Assembly: GCA_030425485.1 (NCBI GenBank)
Contig: JAUIAM010000001.1
Coordinates: 124,001-188,000 of the forward strand
Length of the DNA stretch: 64,000 nt
Source of the DNA: Verrucomicrobiia bacterium
GTDB lineage: Bacteria > Verrucomicrobiota > Verrucomicrobiia > Opitutales > Cerasicoccaceae
Direction: 5' to 3'
Of this stretch, positions 1-9,847 are shown piece after piece. The notes below the pieces were generated by a model, which searched no databases, was not told where the DNA came from, and saw nothing but the letters and a program-made list of their open reading frames with translations. Made by a program: the position numbers and the translations under genes. Every line of letters begins with the position of its first letter. The stretch's first letter is position 1.

Positions 1-344
1 GGGTGATTGGTATCCTCCGGGGGGATGCTCTTCCAAACGCCAGTCCAGTACGCGTTGGGCACGGCTGCGCCCGAACTGATGTCGGACCGAGCCGTTACAC
101 GCTGATCGGTGCCGGCCGTCCGTTGCAACTCTGCCAAAGCCAGGTTGAGCCCCAAGAGCGCATTCTGGCGGGCCTCAAACATTGTGCTCTGCCGGGTCGC
201 AAGCTTAAGCTCAACATTGACCAGTGAGGTCAGACTCATCATTAAGAGGACAACAAAGCCCATCAGCATAAGTGCGATGATGAGCGCAAATCCGCGCTTT
301 CTTGAGGGTGAATTGGCGGTGCTTATAGCTATGTGGGAGCGCAT
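1..344 (-). CDS. Verru_Chthon cassette protein A-like pilin-related protein, C-terminally cut by window edge
   Basis: An open frame runs from ATG at 344 off the left edge (114 codons visible, no stop), so only the N-terminus is present. Residues 1-17 are polar and basic and end in RKRGFALII. A hydrophobic helix follows (about 20-40), and then a polar stretch with ALAELQ and DQRVTARSDI. This pattern is characteristic of the Verru_Chthon cassette protein A family, which resembles the PilX-type pilus-assembly protein that goes with type IV pilin-like cassettes in Verrucomicrobia. An in-frame stop lies upstream with no other ATG between, which fixes the start, although no strong ribosome site is visible. 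Cassette partners B, C and D would be expected beyond the window. Family assignment is by pattern only; the function of these cassettes is not established. Confidence 0.75.
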   Translation of the reverse strand, partial: MRSHIAISTANSPSRKRGFALIIALMLMGFVVLLMMSLTSLVNVELKLATRQSTMFEARQNALLGLNLALAELQRTAGTDQRVTARSDISSGAAVPNAYWTGVWKSIPPEDTNH

Positions 345-413
345 TACGAGAGAGGGCTGAGGTAGGTTTTGGGTGTTGTGCTGCTAAGACCATGGCGAGG
401 TCTATGCCGTCAT

Positions 414-1850
414 CTAGTAGATGTCTGGAATTTCATAAGTTTCAGCGGGCTGGTAAGGCTCAGTGCCAACATGCTCCGCCCATGCGTGGATGGTGTCGTG
501 GGCATGGTGATAGGCGGGGTGAATGGCATTGATCTGTGTGGCCAGCCAGTTCTCCAGCCATGGCGAGCAGATGCTGCCGGCCAGTGAGGCCTGCAAGGCC
601 TCTGCGTGTAGTTTGGCCTGTCCGTGGTTCTCTTTGATATAACCAAGATTCCTCCAGCCGATGGCGCCCATGGCTCGGGTGTTGTCGTGCTGGCGGCAGG
701 CCACATACATGTGAGTGCCTTTAATGTGTCGCCAAGCTTCATCCACGCGCGCGGTCAATTTTTGCACAAGGTTAACACGAGTCTGCCAGTTTTTCGCCTC
801 GCCGATTCGATCGAGTGCGAGGGTCAATTGCTCCGCGTGGGCGTCATGAATACGTCCGTCGTGCAAGGCGGCACCGATCAGAAAGAAAACGTTGAGTGTG
901 ATATCAAAGGGCGCGATCTGCCACAGTTCGGTGCTGTAGCGGCTCCAGCCTGTGGCACAGACACCTTTCAGGGCTTTAACTTCTTCGCACAGCTTGGCCC
1001 AGCCCTCGGCGTTTTCTACCCGCTTATCAAGATGCGGGAGGTTTACCATGGAGCCGTCCCCGCCCTTGTAGGCGGCGGCGCCCCAGAGGTTGGCGCCAGC
1101 CTGGGCAAAGCGGTCGATCACTTCACGTGAATAAGGGCCGCTGTCTCCGCCGGGTTGCCCTTGGTATCCCCAGACCATGATGTCAACCTGTTTGAGGAAG
1201 TGGCTCAGTTCCTGGATATCCCACTCGATCATCATGTCGTGCCAGAGCATTGGCCGAATGCCCCGCTCATTTACGATGTCCAGCAGCGGCTGATAATGAT
1301 GGCAGAACAGTGCGGCTTTGCTGTGTTCTTTCAGGTAGGCCTGTCCTGCTTCGCTCTGGGCGAAGCACCACGACTCATCCCCGCCCAGGTGCAGGTACTT
1401 GACGTCGGGGAAGAGGTCCATCATATCGCGCACCATGCCCGAAATCAGCTCGGCGGCTCCGTCGGCCAGGGGATTGATACTGGCGATGTTGTTGGGCTCC
1501 TCAAGCATGTGCGCGTAGTTATCAAAGCGCAGGAAACTCTCCATGTGGCCGAGCGTTTGTACCAACGGGATGATTTCCAGTTCAAGTGCCTTGGCCTCAT
1601 CGCTGATTTTCTGAATCTGCTCGCGGGAATAGTGGCTGGCGTTGCGGAATCGCTGGTCCACTTCCCAGGGGAACATGTCTTCCCATTCTAGCAGGACTGC
1701 GTTGTACCCCGCGTAGCGAATGATTCGCAAGTGTTCCAGGAGGCGATCAAAGGTTGGTGGCACGCCCTTGAAATCTATGTGGGCAATGCGCCACTGGATT
1801 TTCGGTTCGGGCTCATTTAACATCGGATTGATCTGGTTTTTGATAGACAT
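414..1850 (-). CDS. GH20 beta-N-acetylhexosaminidase-like glycosidase, no signal peptide
   Basis: 478 residues. A TIM-barrel-like layout starts near residue 20 and contains the GH20 catalytic signature HLGGDES with the Asp-Glu pair at 158-159. In this family the Glu is the acid/base and the Asp orients the substrate N-acetyl group. There is no signal peptide and no recognisable GH20b domain, so it probably acts in the cytoplasm on imported GlcNAc- or GalNAc-containing oligosaccharides. The start at 1850 has an AAGAAG-like ribosome site just upstream. The sulfatase at 6793 and the secreted GH20 at 19204 suggest the strain degrades sulfated amino-sugar glycans, but the substrate cannot be read from sequence. 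Confidence 0.85.
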   Translation of the reverse strand: MSIKNQINPMLNEPEPKIQWRIAHIDFKGVPPTFDRLLEHLRIIRYAGYNAVLLEWEDMFPWEVDQRFRNASHYSREQIQKISDEAKALELEIIPLVQTLGHMESFLRFDNYAHMLEEPNNIASINPLADGAAELISGMVRDMMDLFPDVKYLHLGGDESWCFAQSEAGQAYLKEHSKAALFCHHYQPLLDIVNERGIRPMLWHDMMIEWDIQELSHFLKQVDIMVWGYQGQPGGDSGPYSREVIDRFAQAGANLWGAAAYKGGDGSMVNLPHLDKRVENAEGWAKLCEEVKALKGVCATGWSRYSTELWQIAPFDITLNVFFLIGAALHDGRIHDAHAEQLTLALDRIGEAKNWQTRVNLVQKLTARVDEAWRHIKGTHMYVACRQHDNTRAMGAIGWRNLGYIKENHGQAKLHAEALQASLAGSICSPWLENWLATQINAIHPAYHHAHDTIHAWAEHVGTEPYQPAETYEIPDIY

Positions 1851-2397
1851 GCTTCTTTGCGCTAGTTGGGTTTAGATTGTTTACTGATTAAGTTTCTAAA
1901 GAGAGTGATGTATTTTTCAGGAATAATGCGTTGGGCATCTAAGTGAGAATATAAGCTACGCGGCCATTACATTGAAGGTATATTGCTTGCAGTTTTATCT
2001 CCGAAAAATGAAATCCCGGGCAATCCTCTCGCTTATGTAAGGTGTTTTTGTATGGGTTGAAGGGTAAAGGTCCCCGGCGTGCGCCGTGTACTGCCAGAGG
2101 GGTTGCATAGACAGCCTGGAGGACTTTCCTGAACTTAGCGGCGGTCATCTTTCGGAGAGAGAATTGCAAACAAAGCACCTTTTAAAAGATGCCTTCAGTC
2201 CTTAGGTTTGGGCAATAGTAAGTCGCATTACGGGTAATGCCATACGTACTCGTGGAATGCCCGTCTCCGCGAATCCCGCTAGCAGGGTAATGCTTTTTGG
2301 TGGCGCCAACGCATGCTCAATGAATCGCGATAAAATACACCCGTATGATGTGTCCTGACCCATCCAGTATTCTACTTGCCTGACCCCTTACACAGAA
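1851..2397. other. Intergenic region without a supported gene
   Basis: This 547-base stretch lies between the divergent GH20 gene and the 1450-residue surface protein gene. A 79-codon open frame on the minus strand (1939-2178) shows no family features, no ribosome site and no coding-like composition, so I leave it out. The region presumably holds the promoters of both flanking genes, but I see no convincing -35/-10 pair or operator. Confidence 0.5.
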
Positions 2398-5300
2398 ATG
2401 ATAAAGCACCTACCCCTCATTACCCTGGCCATTTATTTGGCCTTTCAACCTATGAATGCGATCGTGCTCGTAAGCTACGATCCTGCGCGTCATAATGTCT
2501 TTTCTTCCGGAGATTTTTCTGACCCGGAGGGTACAACGTTCGTTCGCAATACGGGGTCTGGCTATCTAGGTGCAGGCTATGACTTTTCTGGTGTTGGCTG
2601 GGAAAGGGGATCGGGGATGGGTGGTCTGCACCCCATGCATAACATCACACTCATATCACCGCTGCATGGGATACAGGCCGAGCACAATGAATCCCAGATC
2701 GGGAGCACTTACTATTTCGTGGGTGCGGACAACGAGCTGACATCCAATCGAATTGCTCGAATGCAGACGACCAAGGTGGCGACTCCCGGTTATGAATATA
2801 GAGACTCGATCGGTGATACGTCCATTGGCACCTTTGACCGTACATTTCGCTCCGACGAACAGCTTAATGTTTACCGCATATTGGATGTCCGGGATAGAAT
2901 TCCCAATAGTAATGGTGATGCTACAAATGACCACCTTCTCTTCCTTTATGGGAGCCAAAGCAGCTCAAACTCGGGGCCTATCATTGGCGAATCCCGGACC
3001 TGGACCTGGACACAAAATGCCTGGACAGGTTCTATCCAGCCTCGTTTTCTCGAGAGTAGCAACAGGGATAATACTCGATACTGGACATTGGGAGACTCGG
3101 GTAGTCCCGCTTTTATTGAGAGAACAGAACCTGACGGGTCTAAAAGCCTACACATCGCTGGAACCGCCTTTACCAGTGGTTCATATGGAAGCCTCTACAC
3201 CGGTTTTGCGGAGGAGGGAGAGGTTACTTTAGGCGGCCAGACTTATGCCTACGATCCGGGCAAAGACATCAACGCGCTGCTTCGCGAGGACGGTTACGCA
3301 CTCAAGTACACTATTTTTAACGACCCCACGAACGTCGAAGATACCGCCGCGCGTTGGACGGGCTCAGCAGGCGTCCATCTCTTCTCTTCCGGGAACTGGA
3401 GCACCAGCGCCAGTCCCCATACCGAATCGGTGATCCTGAATGCCTCAGAAGCCAATGGCGTTACGACGCTCAATGTCAATCAGGCGGATCGGGTGATTCG
3501 TGGCATGCTTTTCGAAGACTCTGCCGCTATTGGCGGGTTTACCATCGATGGTTCGCACGCTTTGACACTGGACCGGGTCGGCCTGCGCAATGAATCCTCC
3601 GCCACGCAGACCTTTAACGTGGATTTGATTTTGTCCGAATCCCAAAACTGGGAAGCCACCCATGGAGGCTTCGTCTTCAATGGCGGGCTGGATACCGGAG
3701 AGGGCCATATCGCAGTGGTAGATGGCCCCGGCGACACGACGATCAGCGGCGATATCTCAGGCGCAGGCGGGTTGGCCAAAGATGGGACCGGAAGCCTGAC
3801 CCTTGATGGCATAAGCACGAATACGGGCATAACGTTTATCCACAAGGGAACCTTACAGGTCGGAGAGAGCGGACTGCTCTCCAGCGAATCCACTGTGGAC
3901 TTTACCAGTGTCGACCCGACGGCCCGCCTGGCACTGGATAGCCGAAGCCAGACGATTGGCGGATTAAACTCCTCTCATGGCGGCACGGGTCACGTGCAGC
4001 TTGGCGGAGGTGGTCTGACCGTTGATTCCAACAATGATCTTCACTTTTCCGGGGATATTTCCGGGGAGGGAGACTTTATCAAAACGGGGATCGGCCAGCT
4101 CATTCTGTCGGGAGAAAATAGCTATGAGGGTGACTTGATCATCGAGAATGGGGCGGTACGAAACACATCGGCCAATGCCCTGTCTGAGCACTCCAACATC
4201 CGCTTCACCGGAGCCTCTGCCTCAAGTGGAACGTTAGAACTGGCCGGGGGCGATTACGCCCTGACGCTGGGCGGCGGAGCGGGGGAGATCAGCATTCAGG
4301 GCAATGGTGGATTTGGCGCGTATGGCGGTGATGTGCACATTACCCTGAATGAGGGCGAAGTCCTCGACATGCGCAGCGATCATTTCCGCGGACTCGTCCT
4401 GGGATCGAGAAATTCCGACGGCACGGTAGAGCTGACCAACGACATCCGGCTCGGTAATGCCTATACGGGGACGACCGGCTTTCGCTCTTTCTTGGTTGAT
4501 GACGGTGATGCGGCGATCGATGGTCGTCTCTCCGGCGACCTGACCGAAATGGCGGGTCGCTCGGCTGGGTTTCAGCTTTATAAAAGAGGTGTCCTTGAGC
4601 TGACCGGAAATAACAGCTACACGGGTGACACCAGACTGCAGGACGGTGTGCTGCGTTTAAGCTCTTCCGGGGCGCTTTCCAGTCATTCCAATCTCGATTT
4701 AAGCGGTGGTGTGGTTGAGTTTGCGCATGGCAGGACTGACGTTCAGATGTGGCTTGGAACAGGCGCTGGGCAGGTCCGTTTCACGGATGGAGGCGGTGGT
4801 TTTAGTGCCGCTGGGGCCGACCGTTCCGTTACGCTCGACGGCGGGGCTAATCTTGTGTGGGGGCAGGAGCATTTCGTAGCGGACGGCAGCGATCCGCTGA
4901 AGCTTTCCTCTAAAGCCTCTGATGCGACGGTGACATTGACGAATCACCTAAGCCTCGGTTCTGGATCGGGAAACCGCATCGTCAGTGTGGCTGACGGCTC
5001 GGCTGACGCAGACGCCCGCCTGAGTGGAAACCTTACGGAAGAGTCCGGCGCAACCCGTGGCTTGACCAAGCGAGACGAGGGCACGCTCGAACTTACGGGT
5101 ACCAATACCTACACGGGAGCGACCCGTATTGAGGCTGGCGTCTTGCGTATTGGGTCGGCTTCGTCATTGCCCAGTGGTGGAAACACCCAGCTCGTGGGCG
5201 GTATACTGGAATACGCGACGGGTGGGGCAAATGTGAGTGCCGACCTCGGCTGGGGCGCGGGCCAGGTGAGCTTTTCATCTGGAGAGGACGGAGGCTTTAG

Positions 5301-6750
5301 CGTCAGTGGTGCAGATCGCACATTGACGTTAAATAACGGTGCGAATCTGCAGTGGGGCGCGGATGGCTTCCGCACAGGCTCGGGGGACCTGTTGCTTTCT
5401 TCAACCGGGTCTGACTCCACCATCACGATCGATAATAATCTCAGCTTGGGCACGGGGGACGGCTGGGTGAGTCGCACCATTAACGTTGCGAATGGCTCTG
5501 CTGCCGTGGATGCCCGCCTTTCCGGCAATATTACAGGTACGGCGAATCGATTTGTGAAGTCGGGTGACGGCACGCTGGAACTAACGGGCTCTAATGAAAC
5601 CTTTGAGGCCAGAATCCATATCGAGGGCGGCGCGCTTCGGCTTGGCTCGGAGAATGCCATCCCCGCAACGAAGAGAGAAGGGGTAGATTACGATGGTGAA
5701 CCTGCTGTTTTCTTCCATCAGAACATCACCCTGGCTGGCGGCGTACTCGAACTCGCGCACAGTGATTACACTGGTTACATAGGCTATGCGCGTAATATCT
5801 TTTTTGACAATGACGCTGGGATGGGGGGCTTCAGTGCTGTAGGTGAAGATCGTACGGTGACCATACTTGCAACGGATCAAGAAAGCACAGATCTCGTTTG
5901 GGGAAATAGGGAACCGCTCGGTGCGAACTATACCTTGCGCTTCTCTTCTCCCAGTGCGGACGCCACCCTGATCTTTACCAACGGTCTGACGATGACGGCT
6001 GGTGGGAATAATTACCGCGCGATTCGGGTAGATAATGGTTCGGCCGATGTGGATGCGCGCATCACTGGACTTATCAAAGACCAGAATGGTCAATACGGCT
6101 TGGTGAAGACAGGACATGGTACGCTTGAGCTTACTAACAACAACAGGTACACGGGGGAGACGCACGTCAAGGAGGGTCGCCTCCTCATCCAGAATACCCA
6201 GTGGCTGGCCCAGGGGACAACCTATGTATACGATGGAGCGACGCTGGGCGGCGGCGGTGCCATCGGCAGCGATGTGGTGATGATGTCCGGGTCTCACATG
6301 GCCCCGAGCAATACCGGGGCAACCCGCATCACCTTCTACCAGAACGTTGTCTTTGAGGCGGGCTCGCACATACACCTGTACCTGGACGGTGGCCTGGACG
6401 TCGGCACAAACTACGATTACTTTAATTTTGGCGGGACGCTGGATATCGAAGGTGCCTTCCTTAACTTTACCTTTGCCGATGGCTACACAAAGATCGCCAA
6501 CGCGGGTGATGCTTACCATTTCCTAAGGGCTGGCGATGGGCTGACGGGTATGTTTGCGGAAAACACCATCGATATGGTGCTGGATGATCAGCTGTATACA
6601 TTCGTTGTGAATTACTTCGGCAATCAGGTATCCGTTCGGCTAGACCGTATATCCGCCGTTCCTGAGCCCGCAGGTTTTGCGCTCTTTGGCCAACTCATCG
6701 CTGTGATGTTCATACTGCGCCGCCGGCGAGCTCGCACCAAGCAATGCTAG
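2398..6750 (+). CDS. Giant surface protein: trypsin-like peptidase domain, autotransporter-type beta repeats, PEP-CTERM anchor
   Basis: 1450 residues. A signal peptide covers about residues 1-21. The first 310 residues look like a trypsin-fold peptidase, with a His-rich SPLHGIQAEHN segment near 87-97 and GDSGSP at 232-237, which would place the nucleophile at Ser234. The rest is built of glycine/asparagine-rich parallel beta-helix segments with about six copies of the autotransporter-associated strand motif (K.G.G.LELTG.N.YTG.T....G.L). The C-terminus is VPEPAGF followed by a hydrophobic helix and RRRR, a typical PEP-CTERM sorting signal cleaved by exosortase. No outer-membrane autotransporter barrel is present, so display probably depends on PEP-CTERM sorting. 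The His and Asp of the triad are only tentatively placed. The sulfatase follows 42 bases downstream. Confidence 0.85.
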   Translation: MIKHLPLITLAIYLAFQPMNAIVLVSYDPARHNVFSSGDFSDPEGTTFVRNTGSGYLGAGYDFSGVGWERGSGMGGLHPMHNITLISPLHGIQAEHNESQIGSTYYFVGADNELTSNRIARMQTTKVATPGYEYRDSIGDTSIGTFDRTFRSDEQLNVYRILDVRDRIPNSNGDATNDHLLFLYGSQSSSNSGPIIGESRTWTWTQNAWTGSIQPRFLESSNRDNTRYWTLGDSGSPAFIERTEPDGSKSLHIAGTAFTSGSYGSLYTGFAEEGEVTLGGQTYAYDPGKDINALLREDGYALKYTIFNDPTNVEDTAARWTGSAGVHLFSSGNWSTSASPHTESVILNASEANGVTTLNVNQADRVIRGMLFEDSAAIGGFTIDGSHALTLDRVGLRNESSATQTFNVDLILSESQNWEATHGGFVFNGGLDTGEGHIAVVDGPGDTTISGDISGAGGLAKDGTGSLTLDGISTNTGITFIHKGTLQVGESGLLSSESTVDFTSVDPTARLALDSRSQTIGGLNSSHGGTGHVQLGGGGLTVDSNNDLHFSGDISGEGDFIKTGIGQLILSGENSYEGDLIIENGAVRNTSANALSEHSNIRFTGASASSGTLELAGGDYALTLGGGAGEISIQGNGGFGAYGGDVHITLNEGEVLDMRSDHFRGLVLGSRNSDGTVELTNDIRLGNAYTGTTGFRSFLVDDGDAAIDGRLSGDLTEMAGRSAGFQLYKRGVLELTGNNSYTGDTRLQDGVLRLSSSGALSSHSNLDLSGGVVEFAHGRTDVQMWLGTGAGQVRFTDGGGGFSAAGADRSVTLDGGANLVWGQEHFVADGSDPLKLSSKASDATVTLTNHLSLGSGSGNRIVSVADGSADADARLSGNLTEESGATRGLTKRDEGTLELTGTNTYTGATRIEAGVLRIGSASSLPSGGNTQLVGGILEYATGGANVSADLGWGAGQVSFSSGEDGGFSVSGADRTLTLNNGANLQWGADGFRTGSGDLLLSSTGSDSTITIDNNLSLGTGDGWVSRTINVANGSAAVDARLSGNITGTANRFVKSGDGTLELTGSNETFEARIHIEGGALRLGSENAIPATKREGVDYDGEPAVFFHQNITLAGGVLELAHSDYTGYIGYARNIFFDNDAGMGGFSAVGEDRTVTILATDQESTDLVWGNREPLGANYTLRFSSPSADATLIFTNGLTMTAGGNNYRAIRVDNGSADVDARITGLIKDQNGQYGLVKTGHGTLELTNNNRYTGETHVKEGRLLIQNTQWLAQGTTYVYDGATLGGGGAIGSDVVMMSGSHMAPSNTGATRITFYQNVVFEAGSHIHLYLDGGLDVGTNYDYFNFGGTLDIEGAFLNFTFADGYTKIANAGDAYHFLRAGDGLTGMFAENTIDMVLDDQLYTFVVNYFGNQVSVRLDRISAVPEPAGFALFGQLIAVMFILRRRRARTKQC

Positions 6751-6792
6751 AAAAGCGAATGGATAGCTTCGCGATTTAAAAACACAGGACAC

Positions 6793-8226
6793 ATGACAGC
6801 ACCCAATATTCTGCTTATTACCACGGACCAGCAACGCTGGGACACGCTTCACTGTGGAGGGAATCCGCACATTTTTACCCCACACTTGAATTGGCTGGCC
6901 GATACAGGGGTTTCCTTTACGCGCGCTTACAGCGACTGTCCGGTGTGTATGCCAGCTCGTGCTACCGTAATGACCGGCATGCCGGCCTATGTCCATGGGG
7001 CGACTGCGAACACCGATGCCGAGCCAATGCGTGGGCATGATACCTTGCCCGGAATGCTTGTCCAAGCTGGCTACCAAACCCGCGCACAGGGAAAAATGCA
7101 CTTTCATCCGATGCGCAAGAAGTTCGGCTTTGAGGAAATGGAGACCTCATACGATTACTACCGTTTTATGGACCAGTATTTCCCGGGACAGTCGGGATCG
7201 CGTCACGGACAGGGGCAAAATGAGCTTGAACCCATTATTGGTACCGCCGGTACGGAGCACACCTTGTCGCGTTGGGTTGTGAATCGATCAATTGACTTTA
7301 TGGAAACCCGCGACGAGGAGCGTCCATTTTTTCTATGGACCAGCTTCAGCAAACCGCATCCTCCGTTTGACCCGTCGTTACCATTCTGGGAGATTTATCG
7401 CGGCATGCCTATGCCCGAAGCCATTACTGGAGATTGGTCGGCATCACCAGAAAAGATTCCCCCGGGCTTCATGCGAATGAGCTCCATGCTTGGTAATGGT
7501 TACCGATTTGGACCTGAGCAGCTACAGCAAATTCGGCGTGCATACTATGCTTGCATCAGCGAGGTTGATGCGGCCCTTGGGCTCCTTTTTGCCCGTATGC
7601 GCGAGCTAGGACTGCTGGATAATACGTGGATCATGTTTACCTCTGACCATGGAGAAATGCTCGGGGACCATTACATGAGTGGCAAAGGGTTGTTCTTTGA
7701 AGGGGCAGCTCACGTCCCCATGTTAATAAGGCCTCCGGGGCAATTTGATCAGGAAGCATTGCGTGGTAACGTGTGCAATGAGATTGTCTGTCTGCAGGAT
7801 ATTCTGCCGACGGTTCTCAACTTGGCAGACATTGGCGAGAAATGCCCTGAAGAAGCCCAAGGCTTTGATTTGAGGGAAATGGCTACAGGGCAAAACAAGC
7901 GTGAAAACTTGATCGGTGTCTGCGGTGATATTTATGCCGTGACTTCCAAAGAGTGGAAATATCACTACTGTGCCGCGGGCAATGACTGCTTGCTCTTTAA
8001 CCTGATGGATGACCCGGAGGAAAGGCGTGACTTGAGCAAGGCTCATCCAGAGCGCTGTAAGGAAATGCATCACCTTTTGCTGGAGGAGTTGAAGGATTAT
8101 TCACATCTGGATCTCAATGACGGGCAGATCCCAATTAAAAAAGCGCTGTCGATAGAAGACGAGCGCCGCTGGAATTCATGGCCGGGTTTTCACAGCACAG
8201 ATGTGGAAACAGATATGCTGCATTGA
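6793..8226 (+). CDS. Sulfatase, Cys-type (needs formylglycine activation)
   Basis: 477 residues. TDQQ at 11-14 supplies N-terminal metal ligands. The signature C-M-P-A-R at 52-56, followed by ATVMTG, is the C-x-P-x-R motif in which Cys52 is converted to formylglycine. SDHGEMLGDH (Asp285, His286) gives further metal ligands. No signal peptide is visible, which is unusual for polysaccharide sulfatases and suggests cytoplasmic action or choline-sulfatase-like use on small sulfated compounds. AGGA lies ten bases before the ATG. It follows the large PEP-CTERM gene closely and may be cotranscribed with it. The activating enzyme (FGE or anSME) is not in the window. Confidence 0.9.
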   Translation: MTAPNILLITTDQQRWDTLHCGGNPHIFTPHLNWLADTGVSFTRAYSDCPVCMPARATVMTGMPAYVHGATANTDAEPMRGHDTLPGMLVQAGYQTRAQGKMHFHPMRKKFGFEEMETSYDYYRFMDQYFPGQSGSRHGQGQNELEPIIGTAGTEHTLSRWVVNRSIDFMETRDEERPFFLWTSFSKPHPPFDPSLPFWEIYRGMPMPEAITGDWSASPEKIPPGFMRMSSMLGNGYRFGPEQLQQIRRAYYACISEVDAALGLLFARMRELGLLDNTWIMFTSDHGEMLGDHYMSGKGLFFEGAAHVPMLIRPPGQFDQEALRGNVCNEIVCLQDILPTVLNLADIGEKCPEEAQGFDLREMATGQNKRENLIGVCGDIYAVTSKEWKYHYCAAGNDCLLFNLMDDPEERRDLSKAHPERCKEMHHLLLEELKDYSHLDLNDGQIPIKKALSIEDERRWNSWPGFHSTDVETDMLH

Positions 8227-8254
8227 TCGGTCTTCTCGACTCGATACTTTCACA

Positions 8255-8412
8255 CGTTGCTGTAGCTTCCTTTAGCCATCGCTGGAAGTCCAAGTACGGC
8301 CAGATGAAACTGAGCGACGTAAAGCGCCTGAAGAGCTTGAGGGTTAGGACGCCGATCTGAAGAAGCGGGTTGCCAGCCAGTTGTTGAACATCAAAGTGCA
8401 GGAGCTCTAGCC
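8255..8412 (+). pseudogene. Relic of an IS3-family OrfA transposase
   Basis: One frame reads WKSKYGQMKLSDVKRLKSL, the conserved C-terminal half of IS3/IS407-type OrfA. A shift of one frame near 8340 then gives DADLKKRVASQLLNIKVQEL, the continuing leucine-zipper part of the same protein. At least one frameshift plus internal stops (TAG at about 8345 and 8408) make it dead. No OrfB and no insertion-sequence ends are recognisable. It lies between the sulfatase and the tRNA gene and shows this spot has received mobile DNA more than once. Confidence 0.7.
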
Positions 8413-8470
8413 AGTCGTAATCTCAGACGCGATGCGGCAGCATCGAAAGTGCAGGCTATGCCTGCTGTGG

Positions 8471-8528
8471 GGGTGGGGGCGTATAGCCTCCAAAAATGAT
8501 AGCAAGCATTTCGGTAACAGGACCCTAG
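8471..8528. repeat. Short dispersed repeat, copy 1 (partner at 33118)
   Basis: About 58 bases that match 33118-33180 in the same order: a G-rich start, TATAGCC/CATAGCC, a CCAAAA run, then ATAGCAAGCATTTCG, TAACA and a final CCTAG. Both copies are intergenic. The copy here is more diverged at its left end. Function unknown; it could be the relic of a miniature element. Confidence 0.6.
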
Positions 8529-8599
8529 AATGGCATACTATTGCCATGCATGCACGAGCGTTCTGTTGCTACTTTTTTACTTAAGTCGTTGGCTGACAA

Positions 8600-8675
<76 letters not shown>

Positions 8676-8730
8676 TAACTAATTGGAATAAACTGACTTA
8701 AGTGATTATTGTTGCGCTCGTTTATGGGCG

Positions 8731-8753
8731 TTTGTAACCTCGTTTTGTAACCC
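8731..8753. promoter_or_regulatory. Paired 10-bp repeats, left end (possible integrase arm sites)
   Basis: TTTGTAACCT at 8731-8740 and TTTGTAACCC at 8744-8753, 13 bases apart start to start, lie 55 bases inside the left att repeat and just before the integrase ATG. The same spacing recurs at 16290 and 16303 inside the right end. Tyrosine integrases bind short repeated arm sites flanking the core, which is the likely role; this is inferred. Confidence 0.55.
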
Positions 8754-8766
8754 AAAGAAATTCGCC

Positions 8767-9834
8767 ATGTTCGACCCCAAGGCAAAAACGCCTCAAGCAT
8801 CGTTTGTAAAGGTAGCAGAATGCCTTTACCGTAATTCATCATCGGGTACATATTACGCGCTCGTTAAAAGAAACGGGAAGCAAATACGGCGTTCCTTGCG
8901 AACTCAAGACCGAAAACTCGCTGAACGTCGCTTAAAGGAGTTTCGCGGGCAGGCCGCCCGCCTCAGTACCTCGACCGAGGATCGGGGCCTGACCTTTGCC
9001 GAGCTTGGCCAGCGCTGGTTCCCCATTGCCACCGCCAACCTCAAGCCATCATCCGTTGACCGAATCCGGCGTTGCCTGAAAAGCCTGAATAAGCCCTTTG
9101 GCGCATCCACCCTCACTGGCCTTACCCGGCAGGACTGCGAGACCTGGGCCGCTCGCCGCGCAAAGGGCATTGCCGCCTCAACCTTTAATCAGGACTTGAT
9201 CGTCCTGAAAGGCGTCCTGCAATACGCGGTCGATTCCGGCCTCCTACTGGACAGCCCCGCGCGCACCCTCAAGCGCAAGCGTGTCGTGGACAAGCCGATC
9301 CTCATTCCCTCGGTGTCGGAATTTGTAACCCTGCTTGTCACCCTCGAAAAGCTCGACCAACGCGCCCGCAACGCCATCCCTCTGGTCAAGCTGCTGGCCT
9401 ACTCGGGTATGCGTCTCGGCGAGGCCACACACATTATCTGGCGAGAAGTCGATTTCGAGCGCAACAGCTTCACTGTGTCGGGTGGGGAAGTGGGCACGAA
9501 AAACCACCTCGTGCGCGTCGTCCCGCTCTTTCCCACGCTGGCCGCCTTCCTGCAAGAACTCCATCAGGCCCAAAGTTGTCCCGACTCCAGCGCACGCATT
9601 ATCCCCATCGAGTCGGCCAAGAAGGCCATCGGCACCGCCTGCACCTTGGCCAAGCTCCCGCACTTCACCCACCATTGCCTACGCCATTACTTCGTCAGCA
9701 ACGCCATCGAGAAGGGGGTTGATTTCAAAACCATCGCGGCATGGATTGGTCACAAGGACGGCGGTCTGCTCGTCGCTAAAACCTACGGCCATCTCCGCGA
9801 CACCCATTCCTTCGAGATGGCCCAGCGGCTGTAG
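8767..9834 (+). CDS. Tyrosine site-specific recombinase (integrase)
   Basis: 355 residues. An arm-binding-like N-terminus (about 25-60), a SAM-like core-binding domain (75-160) and a C-terminal catalytic domain are visible. Active-site residues can be placed: Arg216 in YSGMRLGEA, His303/Arg306 in HCLRH, His329 in WIGHKD and the nucleophile Tyr340 in KTYGHLR. It lies next to the tRNA-Ile2 target and reads away from it, as integrases of tRNA-targeting islands do. It should catalyse integration and excision between the 40-bp repeats. It shows no feature of integron integrases, so it is not expected to act on the attC-like sites further right. Confidence 0.93.
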   Translation: MFDPKAKTPQASFVKVAECLYRNSSSGTYYALVKRNGKQIRRSLRTQDRKLAERRLKEFRGQAARLSTSTEDRGLTFAELGQRWFPIATANLKPSSVDRIRRCLKSLNKPFGASTLTGLTRQDCETWAARRAKGIAASTFNQDLIVLKGVLQYAVDSGLLLDSPARTLKRKRVVDKPILIPSVSEFVTLLVTLEKLDQRARNAIPLVKLLAYSGMRLGEATHIIWREVDFERNSFTVSGGEVGTKNHLVRVVPLFPTLAAFLQELHQAQSCPDSSARIIPIESAKKAIGTACTLAKLPHFTHHCLRHYFVSNAIEKGVDFKTIAAWIGHKDGGLLVAKTYGHLRDTHSFEMAQRL

Positions 9835-9847
9835 CTACTTCGTCAGC

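Noticed and set aside
1939-2178. 79-codon minus-strand open frame between GH20 and the giant surface protein
   Set aside because: No family features or ribosome site, and its base composition is non-coding.
8767-9834. Integron integrase for the cassette array
   Set aside because: The protein has an arm-binding N-terminus and lies at a tRNA att site; I see no IntI-specific insertion, and it is 4.6 kb from the array.
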